From Bacillota bacterium (GTDB taxonomy: Bacteria; Bacillota; Clostridia; Lachnospirales; Lachnospiraceae), in contig JAEWMZ010000305.1 of assembly GCA_023392995.1 (NCBI GenBank), positions 1-13,759 of the forward strand: a stretch of 13,759 bases of DNA, given 5' to 3'. Positions 1 to 5,895 of this stretch are shown one piece after another. The notes under the pieces were generated by a model. It made no database searches. It had not been told where the DNA came from and saw only the letters and a program-made list of their open reading frames with translations. Every line of letters begins with the position of its first letter. Positions within the stretch are counted from its first letter, which is position 1. Position numbers and translations under genes: made by a program.

Positions 1-2
1 CC

Positions 3-206
3 TTTAAGAAAGAGGTTGGCATGAATGTCATCAGCTATATTAATGAGTTAAGAATGAAAAAAGCGGGTGAAATGCTAAAGCAGAGGGGCAGTATGGTGAA
101 GGAGGCTTCGATTCAGGTGGGAATTGAAGACCAGCTGTACTTTTCGCGTCTTTTTAAGAAATATTATAACATGTCGCCTTCCGAATATAGGAGCTTGTAT
201 ATGTAG
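3..206 (+). CDS. AraC-family regulator, C-terminal DNA-binding end (5' truncated by window edge)
   Basis: The open frame enters from the left edge (codons from base 3 read FKKEVGMNVISYINELR) and stops at TAG 204-206, leaving about 67 residues. What remains is most of the double helix-turn-helix of an AraC/XylS domain: the end of the first HTH, the linker helix (RMKKAGEMLKQRG) and the second HTH ending in the family signature YFSRLFKKYYNMSPSEYRSLY. This style is typical of YesN-like response regulators, which in Lachnospiraceae often sit beside a histidine kinase and just upstream of the sugar ABC operon they control. The receiver domain lies outside the window, so a plain AraC activator is equally possible. 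The internal ATG at base 21 is not a credible start because homology continues upstream of it. By position it is the best local candidate to regulate the operon at 766-8058 (inference). Confidence 0.9.
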   Translation, partial: FKKEVGMNVISYINELRMKKAGEMLKQRGSMVKEASIQVGIEDQLYFSRLFKKYYNMSPSEYRSLYM

Positions 207-264
207 AGCTGAGAAATTTGATTTGTGGAATCTGATCGAACAGACCAAATAGGGAAAAAACCAT

Positions 265-290
265 GGAGATGTAATTGCATCTCCTTTTTA
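265..290 (+). terminator. Rho-independent terminator after the AraC-type gene
   Basis: A perfect 7-bp stem (GGAGATG 265-271 with CATCTCC 278-284) with a 6-nt loop is followed directly by TTTTT (285-289). It lies 59 bases after the regulator's stop and separates it from the sugar operon. Confidence 0.85.
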
Positions 291-630
291 TTATGGTTAA
301 ATAGGCACTTACGAAACAATATAGTTTTGCAATCGTATATACAACAGATACTATTTCTTCACGGGGGCGTTTCCTTCAGGCTTAGCTTCCGCTTCAAGAT
401 AGTAACTGCTGTGTATACAATAGCTTTAGTTAATGAGTTTCGCAATTACCTAATGCTAATGGTTAAAATTATGCATATTTGTTTGAGCAGCTGGGAGATT
501 CATTCTGAGATACCGGCTGGGGCGCCGGGTAGAGACATGCTTTCCATTGCGTCAGGAATCGTGAGCTGTACCTTAATATTGTCTATATCAGTCTTGTTTT
601 AACTGGCAGGAGGGGGAAGGGTAAGCGGAT
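291..630. other. Long non-coding control region, possible gene remnants on the minus strand
   Basis: No convincing intact gene lies here. A 125-codon plus-strand frame (225-602) overlaps the terminator, lacks a ribosome binding site and has no recognisable composition. Two short minus-strand stretches look more protein-like. Bases 598-500 read NKTDIDNIKVQLTIPDAMES and continue to a TGA at 502-500. Bases 425-351 end in EAEAKPEGNAPVKK then TAG. They could be debris of a decayed gene, but both are short and I recognise neither. The rest is presumed to be regulatory DNA for the downstream operon. Confidence 0.35.
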
Positions 631-690
631 ATTATGCATATTCAAGTTAATTTTATTTATATACGGAAGAGTAAGGCAACGATATAATAA
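631..690 (+). promoter_or_regulatory. Probable activator-dependent promoter of the sugar ABC/GH29/GH112 operon
   Basis: A perfect -10 hexamer TATAAT lies at 683-688, about 75 bases before the first start codon. The -35 position, 16-18 bases upstream, reads only TATACG or ATACGG, so there is no consensus -35. That is common for promoters driven by AraC-type activators. The sequence ATTATGCATATT, with an ATGCAT palindrome at its centre, lies at 631-642 and is repeated exactly at 468-479. It is a candidate regulator site. Promoter function and regulator identity are inferred. Confidence 0.4.
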
Positions 691-765
691 ATACAACAAA
701 GCATTACCAAAAGGCCGGCAAAGTAATGGGTTGTTACATTTAGGGAAAAAGAGGAGGGTTTATAT

Positions 766-2184
766 TTGAAACGGAAATGTTTAGCTATATTATTAACAGC
801 TGCTATGATCGCTTCTATGGCGGGATGCTCTAAGAATGAGAAGGCAACAGATACGAGCAGCTCATCAGGTAAAACTGCGGAGGTAACGAAAGAGGCTGAC
901 GCTCAGTCGGGCGATACACAGCCGGAGGAGCAGGAACTCAATATCGCAATCTTCCAGGGCGGTTATGGTGACGAATACTGGAACACAGTTGTGAAATTGT
1001 TCGAAGAATCTCATGCGGGAGTTAAAGTGAATATGACCATCAGCCCAACCATTGGTGATATTATCCGACCTCAGATTGTAGCTGGAAATGCGCCTGATTT
1101 TATCTCTGCCAACGACAATGCCAAGGATGGCGTAATCTTATCTATGATTAAGGAAAATGCGCTGCTGGAAATTACCGATGTATTTGAAGGGCAAAACTAT
1201 GCGGGAACCGGTGCCTTGAAGGATGATATCAAGGATGGCTTGCTGCAGAGTGCAAAATGTGCACCCTACGGAGATAGTAAGATTTATCTTGCTCCCTTTA
1301 ATACAGGACCTCAGGGCTTAATTTATAATAAAACCTACTTTGCTCAGAAGAACTTAACCATACCTAAGACCTGGGATGATTTCTTTGCTCTTGGAGAAAA
1401 AGCCAAGGAAGACGGAAGGGCTTTATTTACCTATCAAGGCATCTATCCAGGATATCTTGAGGAGATCTTATGGCCGGCAATTGCAAATGCCGGAGGTATG
1501 GAGGCACTGAATAAAATATTTACATATGAAGAAGGTTCCTTTAACAATGCCACCGTACTTAGCGTTCTTAAGAACTTACAGAAGATCTCAACGGACGGAT
1601 ATCTGTTGCAGGGAACCGTTGGTATGAATCATACGGAATCTCAGTCGGAGATGATGCTAGGCAAGGCATTGTTTATTACCAACGGTACCTGGATGGAAAA
1701 TGAAATGGCAGATGCGCCAAGAGAAGAGGGCTTTGAATTTGCTATGGCAGGTGTTCCGACCTTTACCGCGGACGGCACCCAGTATGTACTTGATAGCTGC
1801 GAACAGTTCTCCATTCCTAAGGCAGCCAGAAATCCGGAGCTTGCAAAAGAATTCTTAAGATTCTTGTACAGCGATGAATCAGTTGCCCAGTTTGCAAAGA
1901 GTTCCGGCTCCGTGTATGCAACAAAGACCGGACGCGAAATATCCAAGCAATATCTGACCGATGCAATTTACAGTATGTACGGCATTTATGATCAGCCAAA
2001 CGTGAAATCAATTACACTGAATTTTCAAAGCTTACCCAGCAATTGCAAGATTGTTGTAAGTGATGAAATTTTCAATCCAATCACCTCTGTGATGAACGGC
2101 GAGATGACAGTAGAACAATGGGCTGAAAGTGTGGAAGCTGCCTTTGCCCAGATTCGTGCTGACAAAGCGGGTGCCGGAGAGTAA
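766..2184 (+). CDS. Extracellular solute-binding lipoprotein of a CUT1 sugar ABC importer
   Basis: This is the ligand-capturing component of the importer, tethered to the outer face of the membrane. The 472-residue precursor starts at TTG 766, eight bases after GAGGAGG (751-757). It has a lipoprotein signal peptide: basic KRK, a hydrophobic stretch, then lipobox SMAGC with Cys21 as the lipidation site. A low-complexity Ser/Thr/Glu linker (about 22-55) leads into a family-1 solute-binding fold (NIAIFQGGYGDEYWNTVVKL onward; later KTWDDFFALGEKAKEDGRALF and EFLRFLYSDESVAQFAKSSG). The length is usual for clostridial oligosaccharide binders. It is the first gene of the operon, followed by two permeases. 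The fucosidase and phosphorylase downstream suggest a fucosylated beta-1,3-galactosyl-HexNAc ligand, but sequence alone does not establish the ligand. Confidence 0.93.
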   Translation: MKRKCLAILLTAAMIASMAGCSKNEKATDTSSSSGKTAEVTKEADAQSGDTQPEEQELNIAIFQGGYGDEYWNTVVKLFEESHAGVKVNMTISPTIGDIIRPQIVAGNAPDFISANDNAKDGVILSMIKENALLEITDVFEGQNYAGTGALKDDIKDGLLQSAKCAPYGDSKIYLAPFNTGPQGLIYNKTYFAQKNLTIPKTWDDFFALGEKAKEDGRALFTYQGIYPGYLEEILWPAIANAGGMEALNKIFTYEEGSFNNATVLSVLKNLQKISTDGYLLQGTVGMNHTESQSEMMLGKALFITNGTWMENEMADAPREEGFEFAMAGVPTFTADGTQYVLDSCEQFSIPKAARNPELAKEFLRFLYSDESVAQFAKSSGSVYATKTGREISKQYLTDAIYSMYGIYDQPNVKSITLNFQSLPSNCKIVVSDEIFNPITSVMNGEMTVEQWAESVEAAFAQIRADKAGAGE

Positions 2185-2217
2185 GGACAACGGGTAACAT
2201 CATTCGATGAAATATGT

Positions 2218-2273
2218 GGGGGTGTCTCAGAACGGAACTCTATTTTGCGGTTTGTTTTGAGGCACTCTCTTTT
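2218..2273 (+). terminator. Long intercistronic stem-loop, probable attenuator or mRNA stabiliser
   Basis: Bases 2218-2236 pair with 2251-2269 in a continuous 19-bp stem that includes several G-U pairs, with a 14-base loop. The stem is followed by TTTT (2270-2273). It lies between the binding-protein stop (2184) and the first permease start (2289), ending just before that gene's ribosome binding site. Such hairpins commonly protect the 3' end of binding-protein mRNA or stop part of transcription, so that binding protein is made in excess over permeases. The structure was read by eye; its function is inferred. Confidence 0.6.
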
Positions 2274-2288
2274 AAAGGAGTGGAGAGC

Positions 2289-3170
2289 TTGAGCAAAAAG
2301 CCAAAATTGTTTATTGCAGTATGTACGCTGCCGGCAGTTGTGTTAACCTTCATATTTATGATACTGCCGATGTTGAATGCCATATATCTTTCATTTACCG
2401 CCTCGACTGCTTTAAGCTTCGGAGCAAACAGTAAGTTCATATTTTTAGATAATTATAAATATATGTTTCACGATAAATATTTTCTTAAGGCGCTGGCGAA
2501 TACACTAAAGTTACTGCTAGTGGTACCTCCGGTTACCATATTCTTTAGTCTGCTGGCCGCCTCCATACTGACCCAGTCAAAGCTTAGAGAGAAGTCTTTT
2601 TATCGTACAGTGTATTTCTTTCCGAGTATCATTTCACTCACAGTAGTAGGTATTATCTGGGCTTTTGTATTCAACCCGACCAAGGGTATTCTCAATCATC
2701 TACTGGAGCTGGTGGGCTTAGAGAATCTGAAGCACGCCTGGCTCGGAGAGAGCAAGACGGCTCTGGCCTGTATCGGGGTTGCACTGATTTGGCAGGCAGC
2801 CGGTTACTATATGGTGATGCATATCGCCGGGATTGACGGGATATCCAGGGATATCTATGAGGCCGCAGAGATAGACGGAGCGACAGCGGCGCAAAAGCTC
2901 CTGCGCATAACAATGCCCTTACTTAAGAATACCATCGGCATTACTTATGTTTTAAGCTTGTCAGGAACCATTAACCTAAGCTTCACCCTGTCCAATGTAA
3001 TGACAGCGGGAGGACCCAACGGTGCATCCTCGGTGCTGCTGCAATATATGTATCAGCAGGGTATGAACAATGCAAACTTTGGCTATGCCATGGCGATTGC
3101 CATGTTTACTTTAATAATGGCTATTATAATATCTGTAATATCACGCAAATTTACCATGGGTAACGAATAG
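2289..3170 (+). CDS. CUT1 sugar ABC transporter permease (MalF/UgpA type)
   Basis: First membrane subunit of the importer, 293 residues with about six transmembrane helices. The first helix is in LFIAVCTLPAVVLTFIFMIL. The EAA loop that docks the ATPase is at residues 191-198 (EAAEIDGA), followed by TAAQKLLRITMPLLK, the usual MalF-class form. I place the start at TTG 2289: AAAGGAG (2274-2280) is eight bases upstream, and a Lys-rich SKKPK precedes helix 1. The upstream in-frame ATG at 2214 lacks a ribosome binding site, and its extra residues would be encoded by the intercistronic hairpin, so I reject it. It is followed after 11 bases by the partner permease. No ATP-binding subunit is encoded in the window; CUT1 importers in Firmicutes commonly share an MsmK/MalK-type ATPase encoded elsewhere. 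Confidence 0.93.
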   Translation: MSKKPKLFIAVCTLPAVVLTFIFMILPMLNAIYLSFTASTALSFGANSKFIFLDNYKYMFHDKYFLKALANTLKLLLVVPPVTIFFSLLAASILTQSKLREKSFYRTVYFFPSIISLTVVGIIWAFVFNPTKGILNHLLELVGLENLKHAWLGESKTALACIGVALIWQAAGYYMVMHIAGIDGISRDIYEAAEIDGATAAQKLLRITMPLLKNTIGITYVLSLSGTINLSFTLSNVMTAGGPNGASSVLLQYMYQQGMNNANFGYAMAIAMFTLIMAIIISVISRKFTMGNE

Positions 3171-3181
3171 GAGATGAGAAC

Positions 3182-4036
3182 ATGGATGCCAGTAAAACAT
3201 CAAGAATAAAGAGGCAGATCATTAATTGGAGCTTACGGGTGATTCTGATGATTGGAACAATTATATTCTTATATCCATTTGTATGGAATATCATATCTTC
3301 CTTTAAGACCAACACGGAATATCTGACGGATCCTTATGCGCTGCCCTCGAGTTTATATATAGAGAATTATTTTCAGGCGTTTAAGGATGCCAATATGTCC
3401 TCCTATTTTCTGAATTCAATTTATATTGTTGTATTGTCAACACTGTTTCTGCTGATCTTTGCCATACCGATTTCCTATGTGCTGGCCAGATATCGTTTTT
3501 TCGGCTCGAAGGTAATCTTAACAATTTATATGGGGTGTATCTTTTTACAGGCAACCTATATTATGATTCCGTTATTCCTGGAGCTCCAGGCAATTAAGGC
3601 GCTAAATAATCTAAGTGTGTTATGCCTGGTCTATGCGGTCATGCAGTTTCCCTTTGCAATTTTTACACTCCAGGGCTTTATGTCCTCCATATCCAGGGAA
3701 TATGAAGAGGCGGCCCGCATTGACGGGGCTACAAATTGGAGGATACTAAGAAATATTGTTATTCCCCTATGCAAGCCGGGTATAGCAACGATAACAATGC
3801 TTTCCGCAATGGGTTTTTGGAATGAGTACCCATTGGCACTGGTGCTGCTCACCGATGAAAGAAAGAAAACAATACCAATCGGACTGGCCAATCTTTTTGA
3901 GGTTCAACGTTATGCGACTAACTGGGGAGCGTTATTTGCAGCATTGGTAATCGTCTTGATACCTACCATGATGATTTATCTCATTGGTCAGAAGTATTTA
4001 TTACAGGGAATACAGGCCGGTGGCCTGAAGGGCTGA
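3182..4036 (+). CDS. CUT1 sugar ABC transporter permease (MalG/UgpE type)
   Basis: Second membrane subunit, 284 residues and six predicted transmembrane helices. The N terminus has the family pattern RVILMIGTIIFLYPFVWNII followed by SSFKT. The EAA loop is at residues 175-183 (EEAARIDGA), followed by TNWRILRNIVIPLCKPG, as is usual for MalG partners. It starts at ATG 3182. Its ribosome binding site AGGAGA (3169-3174) overlaps the stop codon of the preceding permease, so the two are probably translationally coupled and made in equal amounts. The C terminus (KYLLQGIQAGGLKG) is typical of complete family members, so the gene is intact. Its TGA stop (4034-4036) lies inside the first unit of the tandem repeat array that separates it from the fucosidase. 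Confidence 0.94.
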   Translation: MDASKTSRIKRQIINWSLRVILMIGTIIFLYPFVWNIISSFKTNTEYLTDPYALPSSLYIENYFQAFKDANMSSYFLNSIYIVVLSTLFLLIFAIPISYVLARYRFFGSKVILTIYMGCIFLQATYIMIPLFLELQAIKALNNLSVLCLVYAVMQFPFAIFTLQGFMSSISREYEEAARIDGATNWRILRNIVIPLCKPGIATITMLSAMGFWNEYPLALVLLTDERKKTIPIGLANLFEVQRYATNWGALFAALVIVLIPTMMIYLIGQKYLLQGIQAGGLKG

Positions 4037-4300
4037 GAGAAAGAGTGTGAAGGGTTTATAGAAGGCTTTAGAAAGTCTGAAAGAAAGGCGCTGAAGGTCT
4101 GAGATGAAAGTACGGAAGGGTCTGAGATGAAAGTACGGAAGAGCCTGAGATGAAAGTATGGAAGAGCCTGAGATGAAAGTGCTGAAGGGTTTGAGATGAA
4201 AGTGCTGAAGGGTTTGAGATGAAAGTACGGAGGGTCTGAAAGAAAGGCGCTGAAGGTCTGGGATGAAAGTACGAAAGGGTTTAAGATGGGAGTGAAGTTG
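4032..4300 (+). repeat. Tandem array of about twelve 21-23-bp units carrying chained SD-ATG mini-ORFs
   Basis: Units begin at 4032, 4055 (degenerate), 4076, 4098, 4121, 4144, 4167, 4190, 4213, 4235, 4257 and 4280 (partial). The consensus is TYTGAGATGAAAG followed by TACGGAAGGG, almost all purine on the plus strand. ATGs fall at 4104, 4127, 4150, 4173, 4196, 4219, 4263 and 4286. Most are preceded at about 6-7 bases by a purine-rich SD-like GAAGGG/GAAGAG. With a 23-base period, each 8-codon mini-ORF (MKVRKGLR, MKVRKSLR, MKVWKSLR, MKVLKGLR twice) ends in a TGA overlapping the next ATG as ATGA. Units 4076 and 4235 have lost the ATG. The mini-ORF from 4263 stops at 4295, past the fucosidase ATG at 4286 and five bases before the alternative ATG at 4301. 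The array looks like amplification of a translation-initiation site; whether the mini-ORFs are translated is unknown. Confidence 0.9.
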
Positions 4301-5722
4301 ATGGGAATAGATAAGGATAGAGAATATATTAAGATAGTACCGCAGGAACGCCAGGTAAAGCACCAAGGCCTGGAATTTTATGCCTTCTTTCACTTTACGG
4401 TGAATACCTATACGAATAAGGAATGGGGAGATGGAACAGAGAGGCCGGAGATCTTTGATCCCATTCATATGGATGCAAAACAGTGGGTGAGAGCGGTTAA
4501 GGCAGCCGGAATGCGGGGGGCGATACTAACCTGTAAGCATCATGACGGATTTTGCCTTTGGCCGAGCAAATATACGGAGCATTCTATTAAGGCAAGTCCT
4601 TATCAAAACGGAAATGGAGACATAGTAAGGGAGGTAGCTCAGGCTTGTGAGAGTGAGGGATTAAAATTTGGAGTGTACCTCTCACCTTGGGATCGGAATA
4701 ATTCTTCCTATGGCTTTGGAAAGGAATACAATGATTATTTTATCCATCAGCTGGAGGAGCTGTTAACCGGATATGGAGATATCTTCAGTGTCTGGCTGGA
4801 CGGTGCCTGCGGGGAAGGCAGCAACGGGAAGAAGCAGTTTTATGACTGGCAGCGTATTTATGCTACGGTTCGACGGCTTCAACCGGAAGCCTGTATTACG
4901 GTTTGCGGTCCCGATATCCGCTGGTGCGGTAATGAGGCTGGCATCACCCGGGCTTCAGAATGGAGTGTAGTACCGGAATATCTATGCCGGGCGGAGCTGA
5001 TACAGGAGAATAGTCAGAAGGAAGACAGTGATGAGTTTCGTCAAAGGGAAATGGGAAGCTCTGACCAGGATCTGGGCAGCAGAGAAAAGCTTGCCGATGC
5101 AAAACAGCTGATCTGGTATCCGGCGGAGGTAAATACTTCAATCCGGCCGGGCTGGTTCTATCATCCGGAAGAGGATGATCAGGTGAAAACCGCTGAGGAG
5201 CTGCTTGAAATCTATTATGGTTCGGTGGGCGGGAATAGTACCTTTTTACTTAACATACCCCCCAATAAGGAAGGCTTGCTTCATGAGAAGGATGTTGAGG
5301 TACTGAGAGAAATGGGAAGGCAGCTGCAAAAGAGATTCGAGAGAAACCTGGTATTGCAGTCTGAATTATCGGTGGATTACGAAGAAGCCCATTACGAAAT
5401 AGGCAATGTAACAACCGATAATTATGAAAACTATTACAGGGCACCGGAGAGGCAGACAGAAGTAGCGATTACGGTGCAATTTACACAAACAGAATGTGTG
5501 AAAACACTGGTAATGAAAGAGAATATTCACCTGAGTCAAAGAATAGAGAAATTTGAAATCTGGGCTGGCTGCGGTGAGAGGTTGGAGAAGGTAGAAGAAG
5601 GCACTGTGGTAGGATATCAGAGGATTGTTCTGCTGGACTGCGTTATGTGCGATCGTATCGTAATAAAAATAAAGGATTCCAGAGTTTGTCCTACGATTTC
5701 ATTTCTTGGGGTATATACCTGA
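4286..5722 (+). CDS. GH29 alpha-L-fucosidase, intracellular
   Basis: Retaining exo-fucosidase that hydrolyses terminal alpha-linked L-fucose. The N-terminal (beta/alpha)8-type catalytic domain carries the GH29 patterns FYAFFHFTVNTYTNKEWGDG, LTCKHHDGFCLWPSKYT and GVYLSPWDRN. In VWLDGACGEG the Asp (residue 172 counted from 4286) is the expected nucleophile. Glu of CGNEAG, 45 residues later, is the probable acid/base by analogy with subfamily-B enzymes specific for alpha-1,3/1,4-fucose. Further conserved segments are WYPAEVNTSIRPGWFYHPEE and SVGGNSTFLLNIPPNKEGLL. A beta-sandwich-like C-terminal region ends the protein. No signal peptide is visible, so it should act in the cytoplasm on imported sugar. 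The length (478 aa) is normal. The start is ambiguous: ATG 4286 is the last repeat's ATG (GAAAGGG six bases upstream), and ATG 4301 (473 aa, GGGAG eight bases upstream) is also plausible. Linkage specificity is inferred. Confidence 0.93.
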   Translation: MGVKLMGIDKDREYIKIVPQERQVKHQGLEFYAFFHFTVNTYTNKEWGDGTERPEIFDPIHMDAKQWVRAVKAAGMRGAILTCKHHDGFCLWPSKYTEHSIKASPYQNGNGDIVREVAQACESEGLKFGVYLSPWDRNNSSYGFGKEYNDYFIHQLEELLTGYGDIFSVWLDGACGEGSNGKKQFYDWQRIYATVRRLQPEACITVCGPDIRWCGNEAGITRASEWSVVPEYLCRAELIQENSQKEDSDEFRQREMGSSDQDLGSREKLADAKQLIWYPAEVNTSIRPGWFYHPEEDDQVKTAEELLEIYYGSVGGNSTFLLNIPPNKEGLLHEKDVEVLREMGRQLQKRFERNLVLQSELSVDYEEAHYEIGNVTTDNYENYYRAPERQTEVAITVQFTQTECVKTLVMKENIHLSQRIEKFEIWAGCGERLEKVEEGTVVGYQRIVLLDCVMCDRIVIKIKDSRVCPTISFLGVYT

Positions 5723-5775
5723 AAAGAGAAGGAAGGATTGATACGGGAAAGAGGCTGCTCCTCGGGAGAGAATTT

Positions 5776-5854
5776 CTACTATTAGTCTGGTAGTAGTAGG
5801 TTGGAATAAGTGAGTTAGTATAAGTAGGTTGGAAGGGTACTGAAAGATTATAAT
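5776..5854 (+). promoter_or_regulatory. GH29-GH112 spacer with small hairpin, direct repeat and possible internal -10
   Basis: This stretch lies in the 173-base gap between the two enzyme genes. CTACTA (5776-5781) can pair with TAGTAG (5791-5796). AGTAGGTTGGAA occurs at 5795-5806 and again at 5823-5834. A perfect TATAAT lies at 5849-5854, but no good -35 is at the right distance, so an internal promoter is only possible. No T-tract follows the hairpin, so I see no terminator and treat the two genes as one operon. Confidence 0.35.
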
Positions 5855-5895
5855 GTGAGAAACAGATATCCTGAATACTTGGATTGGAGGCAGTT

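Noticed and set aside
225..602. 125-codon plus-strand open frame
   Set aside because: It overlaps the AraC-type gene's terminator, has no ribosome binding site and resembles no known protein pattern.
4032..4300. CRISPR-like array
   Set aside because: The units are contiguous with no unique spacers, and no cas genes are in the window.
4001..4468. 155-codon minus-strand frame across the repeat array
   Set aside because: Its repeated FHLKPFSTFIS-like segments are just the antisense translation of the 23-bp units (69-bp codon period), and it is antisense to the fucosidase start.
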